Of a stretch of DNA of 64,000 bases, positions 11,198 through 22,689 are shown piece after piece. Under the pieces are notes generated by a model. The model did no database searches. It was not told the origin of the DNA and saw only the letters and a program-made list of their open reading frames with translations. The DNA is from Omphiscola glabra. Its lineage: Eukaryota; Mollusca; Gastropoda; Lymnaeidae. Within the stretch, counting starts at the first letter, position 1. Each line of letters starts with the position of its first letter. The stretch is from the NCBI GenBank assembly GCA_964017045.1, contig OZ024798.1, positions 7,585,793 to 7,649,792 on the forward strand, written 5' to 3'. Made by a program: the position numbers and the translations under genes.

Positions 11198-11391
11198 CTG
11201 TCAACTTCTAGCTGTCTTCTGGGCAAGGACACTGAGGAGGGATTCAATGAAAATCCTGAAGGTGAAGGGGTGGGAGTGAATGTGACAGAGTTCGATCTCT
11301 GTTTCTCCAAAGATGACCGCTTCATAGTGTTTGTGACAGCATTCTGCATTGAGGTACTAGCCACGGCTGACTGGAACCGAGACTTGGCATC
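11198..11391 (-). CDS. Exon 13: Ser/Thr/Pro-rich region
   Basis: The acceptor is CTGACATCAG and the donor GACAG/GTATCAG. It is 194 bases, phase 0 in and phase 2 out. It opens DAKSRFQSAVASTSMQNAV and has the Ser/Pro run FTPTPSPSGFSLNPSSVS before RRQLEVDR. This is probably a flexible segment with potential phosphorylation sites (inference). Confidence 0.85.
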
Positions 11392-11945
11392 CTGATGTCA
11401 GATAAGTGATATTTATTGAATTAAATACAAGGATTGGGCTGTTGCTTATTTCTAACTGAATTAGCAACAGTGTATAAAAGGTTTAATAACTTTGTATAAT
11501 GATAATGTCAATCTATAGCTTAAAGTAAATTTACTTATGATCTAACAGAAATGCGAGAGCCTGACTCACTAATGTATGTTATGAAATAGGATTGTTTACA
11601 TATGCTATGAACTGGGCATTTTGGATCAATTCTGCTTATGTAACTTTGAGGATTGACTACATAAACCAGGGAAAGAATAAGACTGTTTTGTGTATAGGGA
11701 GACAAGGCAACAGGCACACAAAAGAAAGGGAATGTTGGAAAGTCATCAATGGTTATATCTAGCAGTATATCTGTGTGTATATTACAGCATAGAGTTGTGC
11801 TTATTAGCAATTCAGACATGGAAAACAAACACTAGGCTAGCCCATAAAAAAAAAGAACACTTGTAATGGAAATGGTCCTTTTTTTTTTAGAAGAAAAATA
11901 TATTTAGGAATATGATTATATTTGCACACAGCATGTGGAATAGGT
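11392..11945. other. Start of intron 12
   Basis: No exon or element was recognised before the tandem array. Confidence 0.5.
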
Positions 11946-12325
11946 TACAAGACTGGCCAGCACAGAAGGGTCTGACTATCACATAAGGTACTGACAAGCA
12001 CTCGAAGGACTGACTAGCACAGAAATGACTGAATAGTACAGAAGTGAGAGACTAGCACAGAAGTGAGAGACTAGCACAGAAGTGAGACTAGCACAGAAGT
12101 GAGAGACTATACACAAGGGGCTGACTAGCATACAAGGGGCTGACTAGCCAGCACAGAAAGGACTGACAAGCACAAAATGGACTGACTAGTACAGAAGTGA
12201 GAGACTAGCACATAAGGGCTGACTAGCACACAAGGGGCTGACTAGCCAGCACAGAAAGGACTGACAAGCACAAAAAGGACTGACTAGCACAGAAGGGACT
12301 AACTAGCACACAAACAGCTGACTTG
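11946..12325. repeat. Degenerate tandem array of GACTAGCACA units
   Basis: Units of the type GACTAGCACAGAAG followed by TGAGA, GGACT or GGGCT recur at variable spacing up to the assembly gap. The gap probably reflects difficulty with this array. Confidence 0.75.
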
Positions 12326-12410
12326 ACACAAAACTGATTGTTTGACAATGTTAGACTACTTGCACAATTTCTCTTTATGACATAATTTTAATTCACAATA
12401 TCAATTTCCT

Positions 12411-12610
12411 NNNNNNNNNNNNNNNNNNNNNNNNNNNNNNNNNNNNNNNNNNNNNNNNNNNNNNNNNNNNNNNNNNNNNNNNNNNNNNNNNNNNNNNNNN
12501 NNNNNNNNNNNNNNNNNNNNNNNNNNNNNNNNNNNNNNNNNNNNNNNNNNNNNNNNNNNNNNNNNNNNNNNNNNNNNNNNNNNNNNNNNNNNNNNNNNNN
12601 NNNNNNNNNN
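12411..12610. other. Assembly gap of 200 N
   Basis: The bases are unknown. The round length suggests a placeholder. ORFs drawn across it are meaningless. Confidence 0.99.
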
Positions 12611-14607
12611 TAGAGCAAATATTGGCACAACTACACAACTTCTCCACATAACCAAACAAACATTTAATTACTTAGCACTGACTTAATGACAGCCATCACA
12701 TCATCATACATTGATCATACAATGGCACAATATGACATCTTATAGTTACACAAGGACTGTGCATAACACACCAATATTTTGTAATGCTTTACTAAGGCAT
12801 ATCATTGCAAAAATCATTGATTACAGAACAATGTCTAACCAATGGCATATTTTAACAAAATTGTTTTATTAGATTTCAAATTAACGTGCAAAGAATTTCC
12901 ATATAATATCACAGAAAATAATGACAGTATACAGTTTAAGTGCTCACTAATTAATTATCAGTCTGAGGTAATGGTTAGATGTTTTTTAATTAAATAATTA
13001 AACAAGATAAAATGGTTAACAACAACAGACATCCATTTCTGAGCAGGTTTTGTGTCACAGATTTGTGATTAAATTTATGACAATGTTTCTTTCCACATAA
13101 TAGCATTGCATTTCTTTGTCTGTTCAGTAATTTATTGAATAAATGTCATTCTGATGCATTATTAGAACCGCAGATTCAGTGGGATCTCACCATTAACTAT
13201 CACTTTTATTTTACTTCAAAAGTTCATACATTTTTAATTGGATGGAAAAATCTTCCTCCCTTAAATTTCTGCTGTCATCCATTATCCAATTAGTATTAGG
13301 GTGAGTTTAATGGTCTAGTGAATGTGTTAGAAAAGTTTTTAGTCAGCAATTACAAGAAATTCAGGCAAATTGTTAGATGCAATAAGGCTAGAGCTGACAA
13401 TACCTGTGAAAATGTCAGTGTTGGGTTACAACAACTAGAAATGAAACAGTATGGAGGTATGTTTTGTAGTATACAGTCAAGACATCCCTTTTAATCAAAT
13501 GTAAAATTTCAACTAATATTGAAGAACATTTGCAGTGGACAGTTAGCTATGTCAATAGAAAATTTTGAGGTGAATTAAGGATAGAGCCTGATCCGTCACA
13601 TGACTTTTGGAGACCCTTTAAGTACCTTAAGCCACCCACAGCCACAGGGCATGCAGGGCCCACTCAATGGCTCTACATGCTACCCTACATTTGAGAGAAT
13701 CTGCATCATGATGAATTACATGCTTTGTCAGAAAGCCCCCATCTGCTTTGATTCACTTGAACTATCATCCTTAAGCTTTGGATAAGAAATTAATTATTAT
13801 GATCTTTAAATGCTTTTATTTAACTTAGCCTGAGTGTTTTCAGGATTCTGCTCATTTAGTCCTTTATTAGGGGCCTGACTTAAGCTTCAATTTTGTGTGC
13901 ATTTTAATGTATTAAAATGTCATGCCATTGTATTGCATCACTTATGTGCATGTTTGGAAATTTGAAACCACGAACACAGTGATTTCAACATCAGAGTATT
14001 CAGAATGAATATTTTACATTAAATTTAGCTTTAAAAATTAAAGTATTGTTAATCTTTAGTTAAAAACTAGTTCAAGCTTGAAATATGCCATTTCAGGTTG
14101 TAATCAGACTAATAACTGACTGAACATCACATTTAAAAGTATGCCTATGCTCCTTAAAATATTTTTAATAAAAAGAAAAATTATATGTCCCATTTAAAAG
14201 TTATCTATTACTATTAATTTCAAATCCACTTTTGACTGTATGAAATTTCATAAAATGCTTATTGGATCCTGTCTAAGCACAAATAAAAGCTTGTACCAAC
14301 TAAACGTTTTAACATTTACTTACTTTCCCAATATCCTGTAAAAACTACAAGTAAGTAGGCTTACAAATAAAATATAGTAAAAACTTAGTAAACAGCGAGT
14401 AGTAAAAAGTAGGCCTACTTTAAATTGTATTTTAAACCGAGTTTCCCTTAAAATAAAATTGTTAGATCTCTTCTACTAAGCTCAAGTCTAACACTACACA
14501 AAAGGAAAACAGCAGAGGTTCAAAGAGACTTGTATACTGTCTCCCTAACTCCATACTATTTCTGTTGCAAGACGGCTGTGGTGAAAAGAAATAGGCCTGA
14601 GTCTTAC
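12611..14607. other. Remainder of intron 12
   Basis: AT-rich sequence with no exon, RNA gene or mobile element recognised. Confidence 0.5.
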
Positions 14608-14688
14608 CTCCCCTCCATCAGACTCCGATGAAACGTTGAGAAAGTGGTGGGTAGGGTTAGTGCGCTCCATATAAGGAGACGTATTCTC
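14608..14688 (-). CDS. Exon 12 of IRAG/LRMP-like gene
   Basis: The acceptor is TTTACTAG and the donor GGGGAG/GTAAGAC. The exon has 81 bases, phase 0 on both sides, and encodes a polar peptide from ENTSPYMERTNPTHHF to SSESDGGE. As a symmetric exon it could be skipped without a frame change. Confidence 0.82.
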
Positions 14689-15600
14689 CTAGTAAATGTG
14701 GTGAGAAATTCATTGCCATTATTTTAGTCAAAGCCTACATGCACCTATCAGTCTTCATCTTTTACCCACTTAGCTTCATCTACATTCAGTTTTAATTAAA
14801 ACTTGATTCAACTGATTACTGCTATCTGACAAGTCAATAGCCAATAGCTAACACTCGCTTATTCTATTTAAGTTATTTTAAGCAGAAAACAATGGTAGGC
14901 CTATACATCTCATTTGCTTTTCAGAATGAAAGAATTAACCAAATGTATGTAATGTATGAGTTAAGAATAGTTACTGCAAATTTGTATGAAAGAAATTTGT
15001 TAGACCAGCAGTTTTTCCAATTTCTCATGGGCACCTTCCATTTAAAAACATAAATAAATAATAAATCTCTGATTAAAAAAATAATTTTGAACAAACTTCC
15101 GTTTCAATAAATTGCACTTTGAAAAATTTCTGTTTAAAATATTTACTTCCAAACAATTCCTTTCATACAAATTTCCAGGTTACGGTTAAGATGAGTTGCA
15201 TCATGCCCTGTCTAAACCAAGTACAGAGAAACTCACTTTAAAACAATGTTAAGAACTGGAAAGAGTTGAAGCATCAAAGACTTAAAAATTGCTTACTAAT
15301 GTAAAAATCATTCACGCACTTTCTGTGTTAGATCTAAATGTTTTTGTCTTCAAAGTTCAATTGAGCAGCTGTCTACACTTTGTGTGTGTCCGAGTGTACA
15401 TGTGTGAGTTTGAGTGTGTGGGTGGTAAGGTGTTTTGTTGATGAAAAAATTATTTTTCTGCAAATCTATCATTTTAATTCTACACAAAGCTTGAAAGCGC
15501 CAAAGAAAGTCGTATTATTAAAATAATGACAAGCTTCATGGCTAAGCACTGTTTCACAGCGCTGTGTGGCTAGCAATTTTGGGATCCTTGAACTGAGTAC
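14689..15600. other. Intron 11, left part
   Basis: Non-coding, with short GT-rich patches near 15380. No element was recognised before the hAT copy at 15607. Confidence 0.5.
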
Positions 15601-16168
15601 AGTAAGCAGACCTGTTTACCCTCAAACTCCTAAAATCGTACAATATCGTCTCAAAATCATACAATACAGTATCTTAATAGTAAATAAATAAAAATACATT
15701 CTATATTATGTCTAGAATAACTACTGGTATAGCGTGTTCAGTGTAATTGGGTTAAGCTGGCGTCAAAAAAATGGAACACGTCGTAAGAAATAATTATGTC
15801 ATAAAAGGAGTTCATGCAAACAAACACAAGGAGGGGCCATCTATATATGTAGGCCAGTGGCCTTTTTAAGTTTGTTTCGTCAGTGTGAATGTATGTTTTT
15901 GTTCTGCTGGCCCCTTTTTTATGGTAAGTGGACTCCCCGTTTTTTAAAATGACTATTTAAGTTGCTAGTGAAATGTCAAGACGACAGTGTTCCATTTCAA
16001 GGTTTAAGTTGTAGCACTAGGTAATTATTTTGTTTAACCTCTAATGTTATTTTATATTCGCATGTTTATTATAGCCTATGTACTTTTGTTACTTACTGCT
16101 TATTCAAATTATAATTGAATATGCTTGGGAAACCTTTTAAAAGTACATGTAGTTTTGAATTGAATCTA

Positions 16169-16189
16169 CCCCCCCCCCCCCCCCCCCCC
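16169..16189. repeat. Poly-C tract of 21
   Basis: An uninterrupted C run followed by ACACACAC lies inside the hAT-like element. Confidence 0.9.
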
Positions 16190-16452
16190 ACACACGCTGA
16201 TGTCGATGTTTCTATTGATGCTTATGTTGTGTCCTTAACTCTAAACATTTGTTTTACTTTTATATTTTGTCATCCCCTAGCCTGTTATTATGATTATTTA
16301 GTTACTTGTGTACATATTGCTTTGAGGCCTGTATCTAACACTATTTAGTTAAGTTTTAAATGAGAATGTGCATTATGAACATGAGTTGACTAGGTCAATT
16401 AAGCTCTAAAGCGGTAATACTAGGTATTACGGATACTGCAATGGGTATATTC

Positions 16453-16676
16453 GTCTCAGATAATCATGGTCTCCCAGATTCTGAGTCATGCCTCTTATGT
16501 ATTTTATACATTGATAAATTAATCATTAATGTCTTAGATAGAGTGTACCAGACAGTGGTGCGGTGTCTCAGATAATCATGGTCTCCCAGATTCTGAGTCA
16601 TGCCTCTTATGTATTTTATACATAGATACATTAATCATTAATGTCTAGAGTGTACCAGGCAGTGGTGTGGCCTCAT
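16453..16676. repeat. 112-base tandem duplication
   Basis: GTCTCAGATAATCATGG and the following ~110 bases are repeated once. Differences are small, such as ATTGATAAA versus ATAGATACA. Confidence 0.85.
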
Positions 16677-18088
16677 ATCGGTATTAACAATATTTTAATA
16701 CCCTCATTTAACTGTCTAATATTTGTTCTTATTTTTATTGTAATTCATTAATTAATGGATTCTACAATAATTATCCTGACAGTCTCTTATAGAACCAACT
16801 GTCACCTGAAAATCTGTGAACTCCATGAATTCTAATAACTAATAAGGCCTATTATTATTATTAATTGTTATTATTAAGGCTATAAAAATACCCCCCCCCC
16901 CCCAAATGGTTCTCAGTTATCGTATACTCGTATACTAATGCTTTGTGTTTTCATAAAGAGATCGCTGTAGTGGTAATATGTGACTATGTCACAACACACT
17001 GCAGTCCACCAACACGTCTTTCCGTGCTGTGACGTCATTATTTCGTTCGGCAGAACAAACCTTCCTCCACCCTCATTAATTGGGAAAAAAATGTGATTCC
17101 AAACTGTTGTATTAAAAATCGTTGTGGGGACATAGCTGCTTTGAGAGTTCTAAACATATTTTAAAATGCCGATGACCTAGATCTTATAAAATATGTTCCA
17201 GTGCAGAACAGTTGGATAATGTATTTTATTTTAAAACCCATCTCTAGTTTTGTCTGTTTTCACAATTGCCGCGTTTCAGACCAACAAAATAATTATGTAA
17301 CGAAACTACGTCACAGGCTTGGTAGCTGTAAAGGGGGACGGTGAGTGAAGTTGTCACTATGGCGACTAGTCTAAATATTACTGTTGACGGCAGATAGCTT
17401 GTTCACTGTGACACACAAAGCAACCATATGACCATCACCATTAATACGCTAGGTTGCGGTGATATTTTTATATCTTTTGAAACGTCCACCAATCACCCGT
17501 CTGTTATGACGCGTATAATGAAGGATGGTCCCAACTTTAAAAATAATTACAACCAATCGACATCAATCGTTTTTCGTTTCTCGGTCCATTCCCTGCCAGA
17601 TATTTTTAGAATTGACTAAAACTTCCGAACCGAAAATTTATTATTATTTTTTAAAATCGGAAAAATATATTTTTTTTCACCCAGTCTCTGAAAATCATAG
17701 TTTTGGAGGGTCTCGGCGTACAATCGTAAAAGACATCTAAAAATCGCACATTGTACGCCAAAATCGTAAGAGTAAACAGGTCTGAGTAAGTTCCCCAATC
17801 ATCAATTATGAGATGATTCAAAGTGAGTAAAGTTCATAGGTGAGTTAAGAATTTAAATACGAATTCAAGATATAGGAATATAGGCTTATTCCTTCACTCT
17901 CATCACACCGGAACACACGTCTGACACTGTCTATACATTTTTCTGGCAACACATAATTTGTGCACTATAAGAACATTCGAAACAATATCTTGAATGGTGA
18001 TTCATGAGACTATGTGTCACATCAGAACAGAGAAAATTTAAAGGCCAGTAGTACCCATTTGATCCACATCCCCTTGTGTAACACTTAC

Positions 18089-18169
18089 CAAAGATGCTGT
18101 TGGCATCAATGAAGGGCTGCCCGCTCCACCAAGTACTCTGGGTAGTGCTATCTCACTTCTGCGTCTCAT
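18089..18169 (-). CDS. Exon 11 of IRAG/LRMP-like gene
   Basis: The acceptor is TTGCACCAG and the donor TTTG/GTAAGTG, a strong consensus. The 81-base exon, phase 0 on both sides, encodes a basic start MRRRSEIALPRVLGG and ends MPTASL. The arginine cluster followed by SEIALP could be a kinase site (inference). Confidence 0.85.
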
Positions 18170-18784
18170 CTGGTGCAAGGGTATATCACAATTAATTTTG
18201 AATAAAGCATTACTATATGTGGTCTCCACCCAGAAAGGTCTATATTTATGCATAGATACATGACTACTTGACTTTAAATGAACAATAACTATTTATAATG
18301 ATTTGTTGTTCAGGGAAATCAGTGAAAGGATATCAGCAATAACGTGAAAATCATATCCATGATAATTCACCTTCAGAGAACAAACCATGTCTAAATATAT
18401 TAAAAAGACCAAAATTATTTTGTTTGACTTATATAGGGCCTACATGAAGCATCCCCTATGACATCTCTATGTTGCTAGCACAGTACATTTGATAAGAACA
18501 AATTCTATAAATTTAAATAACAAACTAAAGCCCAACAGTACCCAACTGATCCACATCCCCTTGTGTACATGATCATGAGACAACAGTCTAATCTGAAAAC
18601 TTAAAACTGTGGGTCTAACTATCTGTGTATTTCTACAAGCATGCTAAGACAACCAATAGTTCACTCTTTCATACCTATCCTGGGTTGACACAATACAGGT
18701 GAAGAATCCTTGAAATAAGCTACATCAAGCAAAAACCAACCACTAAATACCTGCCCTCTAATACTTACATCTGGTCTTCACATT
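18170..18784. other. Intron 10, non-coding
   Basis: No exon was seen. A ~35-base piece around 18538 repeats the sequence next to the exon 11 donor (CTGATCCACATCCCCTTGTG). Confidence 0.5.
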
Positions 18785-19395
18785 TAAAAAAGGCTACACA
18801 CCACTTCACTACCTCACTCACTTCATGGGCTCCCCATACAGGCACGCATTGATTACAAGCTGTCTGTTCTCTGAAACAACTTTTTCTCTGGTTCCTGCCC
18901 TTCCTATCTTACTGAACTTCTTACTGTCTATTCACCCCTTCGAAACCTTCATTCCTCCGCAGAAACGCATATTCTTTCTGTTCTTAGAACAAGCACTAAA
19001 ACATATGGTGAACGATCTTTCTCTTTCTGCTTTCTGTGCCCCCAAACAATAGAATTCTCTCCCACTACACATCCGCATTGTACCAGCAATCAAAACTGCA
19101 CTCAAAACACATCTCTTTAAGCTCTACTATCCAGACTGATTCCCCCCAATAGCCATATACAATGCTGCTGGTTGCTGTCCATGGCTTGACATGTAAATTT
19201 TGTGTGTGTGTGTGCGTGCATGTGAGTGTGTGTGTGTGTGGTGTGAATATACATTTGTTTTTGTTTTGTTATACAGCTGTTTTTTAATTAAATAAATGTA
19301 TTTATTTTTTAATGTCATGATTATGTTTGCTAACATTTTTATGTACATGGCAGGGGTACTGCGCTATATAAGACCACTAAAAATAATAATAACAT
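18785..19395 (+). mobile_element. CR1-like LINE 3' fragment
   Basis: Disrupted plus-strand frames encode the C-terminal part of a CR1-type reverse transcriptase ORF. The recognisable tail includes CAPKQ, NSLPLHIR and ALKTHLFKLYYPD, then TGCGCTATATAAGACC and an AAT-rich 3' end. The same tail occurs in reverse at 34330-34905. It is heavily 5' truncated and frameshifted, so it is dead. Confidence 0.75.
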
Positions 19396-19478
19396 TATTA
19401 ACATAAAACATTTATTACATTTCTTTTTATACAACACAAATGAATGAATCTATTTTAACGAAGGTTACAATCTAATAT

Positions 19479-20071
19479 TGTGGCGTGTCCAGACCTGTAG
19501 TCTGTGTAGGTAGTGTCCAGACCTGTAGTCTGTGTAGGTAGTGTCCAGACCTGTAGTCTGTGTAGGTAGTGTCCAGACCTGTAGTCTGTGTAGGTAGTGT
19601 CCAGACAATAGTCAACCCGTAAGGGATGATGGCGTTGGTTTTATGACCCTGACCAACTGACCAAACAAAGTGTCAAGCTTGTCAGATTGCCCGCGACGGA
19701 ATGGCAGCGTTGGTTTATGACCTATTACGCGGTGTGTTACATAAGAAGGGGATTGGGGCCCTGTGAACTTGGGACCTATAAAAGGGACAGTAGGACGGGA
19801 CTAAGCAGAACTGAGCCGGGGAGAACTGAGCCGGGGAGAACTCAGCCGGGCAGGCAGGTGGTCAGACGGGAGTAGAGAGGGACCGTGACAGTCGGAGTTA
19901 AGTACGACAGAGAGAGCGAGAGAAAGTGAAGCAAAGGATAAGACAAATAAATGTTCAAGGACTATTACAAATGTTGAGTTGTATTTATTAGTGCAGTACG
20001 AGTGAGCAAGGCCAAGGTTATCAACCAGATAAATTAGTCAGATAATCAGAGACGACGCAAGGTTCTCTACA
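19479..20071 (+). repeat. 5' LTR of the gypsy derivative
   Basis: It begins TGTGGCGTGTCC and ends TCTACA, one base before the primer site. Four 28-base tandem units (GTGTCCAGACCTGTAG plus TCTGTGTAGGTA) open it. A TATA-like TATAAAAG lies at 19777-19784 and AATAAA at 19946-19951, giving a U3-R-U5 layout. Confidence 0.8.
19777..19784 (+). promoter_or_regulatory. TATA box in LTR
   Basis: TATAAAAG lies in the central LTR, upstream of the AATAAA signal, where a retrotransposon core promoter is expected. Confidence 0.6.
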
Positions 20072-20072
20072 A

Positions 20073-20092
20073 TGGTGGCAGCGGTGGGATTC
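20073..20092 (+). promoter_or_regulatory. Primer-binding site for tRNA-Leu
   Basis: TGGTGGCAGCGGTGGGATTC is complementary over 20 bases to the 3' end of animal tRNA-Leu including CCA. It starts one base after the LTR end, the standard position for minus-strand priming. Confidence 0.85.
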
Positions 20093-20136
20093 TAAACCTT
20101 GCAACGACTCCAAAGAGACACAATTTTTAGCCTGAG

Positions 20137-21093
20137 ATGAAAAGTACAAGGAGCCAAACAACTACATCAAGAACAATGAATTCGCAGTACTTAAACAACC
20201 TCCCGACATACAGTGGCACTTCAACATGGCACACGTTCATCATCCAGTTCGAAACGTCTGCGAAATTTTTCAAGTGGAGTGAGGAAGAGAAACTCTTTTA
20301 TCTCAGCTTTGCATTGAACGATGCTGCGGCTGAATTTGCTTTCAGTGAGTTAGGTGAAGCTGAGAGAGAGACGTACATTGAATTTAAAGATGCCCTGGCA
20401 AATCGATTCAGAGACCACAGAACGCCAGCATTTTTCCAAAATGTTTTGGAAAAACGCACATTTCTGAAATCCGAGACTAGTACAGAGTATGCTACTGACA
20501 TCAAGAAATTGGTAGCGAAAAGTTTTCCGACGGCAGACCAGGCTACACGAGATGCCATTGGATTCAAACAGTTTCTACGTGGCCTACCGGACCAGTCTAT
20601 GGTGACACAAGTCGGCACTATGTCAGTTCCTCCCACAGTAGACAAGGCGAGAGCTGCCCTCGACCAGATAATAAATCTCAGGGACAATGTGTGTGTACCT
20701 GGACAGCAAGTGGCGTCAATAGGTACAGACCACTTGACAAGAGAAATAAGTGGCCTGAGACAGGACTTAAGAGCATTCATCACATGGCAGAGGGAGTCAG
20801 TCAACCAGCCGGCAAGAGAAACAGGAGGTGTTCGGAGGGCGGAACCAAGGTGTTTCGTGTGTGACCGAATCGGTCATATTGGCCGTAATTGTCCAAACAG
20901 GAGCAAAGGAGGAGAAATTACTGATCGGCTGAAACTAAATCACATTTCATCAAATGGTCAAAACATTCGTCCTAGTGCTGTGTTTGTGCCTGTGAAAGTG
21001 TGTGGTGTTAGGACAGAGTTTCTAATGGACACAGGTGCGGCGGTGACCGTTATTTCGAGAAAACGATTTTTTGAAATTCCACGACAAGCTTGA
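20137..21093 (+). CDS. Gypsy Gag, read into truncated aspartic protease
   Basis: The 318-residue ORF starts at an ATG 44 bases after the primer site. Residues ~20-190 are a Ty3/gypsy capsid-type domain (LPTYSGTSTWHTFIIQFE near its start). A CCHC knuckle uses Cys239, Cys242, His247 and Cys252. The retroviral-type protease active site DTGAA begins at Asp298. The frame then stops within a few residues of the inverted-repeat junction, so the protease lacks most of its fold. Gag and protease share one frame here. The intact Gag suggests a recent event. A mag-like clade is a guess. Confidence 0.88.
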   Translation: MKSTRSQTTTSRTMNSQYLNNLPTYSGTSTWHTFIIQFETSAKFFKWSEEEKLFYLSFALNDAAAEFAFSELGEAERETYIEFKDALANRFRDHRTPAFFQNVLEKRTFLKSETSTEYATDIKKLVAKSFPTADQATRDAIGFKQFLRGLPDQSMVTQVGTMSVPPTVDKARAALDQIINLRDNVCVPGQQVASIGTDHLTREISGLRQDLRAFITWQRESVNQPARETGGVRRAEPRCFVCDRIGHIGRNCPNRSKGGEITDRLKLNHISSNGQNIRPSAVFVPVKVCGVRTEFLMDTGAAVTVISRKRFFEIPRQA

Positions 21094-21287
21094 CACTTTG
21101 TTTGGTCAGTTGGTCAGGGTCATAAAACCAACGCCATCATCCCTTACGGGTTGACTATTGTCTGGACACTACCTACACAGACTACAGGTCTGGACACTAC
21201 CTACACAGACTACAGGTCTGGACACTACCTACACAGACTACAGGTCTGGACACTACCTACACAGACTACAGGTCTGGACACGCCACA
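21083..21287 (-). repeat. Inverted 205-base copy of the LTR start
   Basis: It is the exact reverse complement of 19479-19683, including the four 28-base units. The inner junction lies at GACAAGCTTG, a palindromic core also present at the inner end of the left arm. This suggests microhomology at the switch point. Confidence 0.92.
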
Positions 21288-21433
21288 ATATTAAGCCAAC
21301 AGCTTGAACCAAAAATAATATTTAACATGAAACTGAGATTTTGGTAATGAAAGAGAAATAATTATAAATGAAGGGACATATCTGAATATAAAATTTAAAA
21401 AATATGAACAGAAGAGTGCATGTAAATATAAAC

Positions 21434-21626
21434 CAGTGGTCAGCAAAGTCAGTCAAAAGAGCCAAAAATCAGCAGCAGGATGATTAAAATTTTTTTGAGA
21501 TCCAAATTTCTTTTCAAGAACCTGTAAAGAATCATGTTTTTTGGAGTTAAACCAATTTATGGCAGAGCGCACTCGGGTTGTTAAAGAGCCGCATTAGGCT
21601 CGGGAACCGCAAATTGCCTACCACTG
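21434..21626. mobile_element. Short non-autonomous hAT element
   Basis: The 193-base element begins CAGTGGTCAGCAAAGT and ends TGCCTACCACTG. It has a perfect 8-base duplication ATATAAAC (21426-21433 and 21627-21634). No coding sequence remains. Its interior, with AAAGAGCC and AGAGCCGCATT, differs from the SPIN copies. Confidence 0.8.
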
Positions 21627-21634
21627 ATATAAAC

Positions 21635-22689
21635 CAAAGGAAAACGAAAGAGAAATAAATCACCATATTTAATCTTACATCATTTTTAGTATAATCACCA
21701 GCCTCAGTCTTTGAATGATTTATGGAATATGAGGAGAGGTGTTTGGATGGCTATTAAAGGGAAGAGGGGATTCAAGGAAATCATTTGGTAAAAAGTTGGT
21801 TATTAAATATTTGACTATCCTTAATTCATTTACTTCTTAAATGTCTGAAATAGAAAATTTAAATTTAATAAATTTCATATCAAAAGTAATTTTAAGGGCT
21901 AATTTTGATAATGTAAAATAGAACTTTTCCATTATATGTATACATGTAATATTTACAATAAATTATAAGTAAAAAATGTTGAGTTTGTCATTGTTAATTT
22001 AAGGCTTACAACAGTTTTTAATATTTTAGTGTAGGGTTTTATTATTTTAATTTGTTTGCTGGTGAGATCCATTCATCTTATCAAGCAATGTTTTCATCCA
22101 TGTTGATTTACAGTTGAACTGACCAGCTTTAAGCTAGCCACTTTTGTGTTCCCTTGCTGTGCAGACCACTAGCATCATCGAAATTATGTATCAATCTGAT
22201 AGTTAATTAGCAAAGCAGCACTCTGTTCAAATGTCTAATCAATTCAATAAAAATGATGAAAAAATCTATGATATCCAGATATTATTATTTAGTTATAAGC
22301 CTATATCTCAAAATTTTAATCTGTTAAATATCATCTTATACAATGATGTAGAAAGGTTTTGAAATTATTTGTATCAGATGAAATGTGGATTTGAAATTAT
22401 TTTTTTATAAAAACATTTTATCATTTTAAAAAGACACCACATATCTAAAAAGGTCCTATGTATCTGTGCTCTCTGAGTAAAATGTCATTTAAATACCCTG
22501 TTGACAACTACAGAACTGTATGTAAATACTGATGAGGGCACAGAAAGCAAAAATGACTAGTTAAAAAAAAAAAAGAATTTGACACTCTCCAGTGCTGTAT
22601 GGAGGTGGTAAAAGTATTGGATAAGTCTCAATGCTACTATTAATCCCTTCAATCCTTGAAAAACTAAAATAAAAGTGATCAGTACTGAC
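21635..22689. other. Intron 10, far part
   Basis: AT-rich non-coding sequence with no element recognised. Confidence 0.5.

Larger units (their letters stand above)
15607..17784. mobile_element. hAT-like element with CAGACCTGTTTAC termini, long copy
   Basis: The left end reads CAGACCTGTTTACC and the right end is its complement AGTAAACAGGTCTG. Both are followed inward by TCGTA-type subterminal repeats. AGTAAG lies on both sides (15601-15606 and 17785-17790) as a short direct repeat. The right third resembles the element at 26512, including GACCATCACCA. That copy carries hAT transposase remains, which supports the class. The interior has no coding frame that I can recognise and holds a 112-base tandem duplication. 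Confidence 0.6.
19479..21287 (+). mobile_element. Ty3/gypsy derivative ending in an inverted copy of its own LTR start
   Basis: The left side is a 5' LTR (19479-20071, TG...CA) followed by a tRNA-Leu primer site and a gag ORF entering the protease. At 21083 the protease is cut off and replaced by an exact reverse complement of LTR bases 1-205. The insert is flanked by ATAT on both sides (19475-19478 and 21288-21291). By eye the two 205-base arms are identical. There is no integrase, RT or 3' LTR. Both outer ends are therefore U3 ends, unlike a normal provirus-like insertion. A non-autonomous element with terminal inverted repeats is the alternative reading. Confidence 0.85.

Noticed and set aside
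12388..12659. Three ORFs crossing the N run
   Set aside because: They exist only because unknown bases were read as open codons.
18050..18560. Short duplication of sequence next to the exon 11 donor
   Set aside because: Only about 35 bases are involved, with no second splice site or exon at the downstream copy.
20298..20804. 168-codon minus-strand ORF
   Set aside because: It is antisense to the well-supported Gag ORF.
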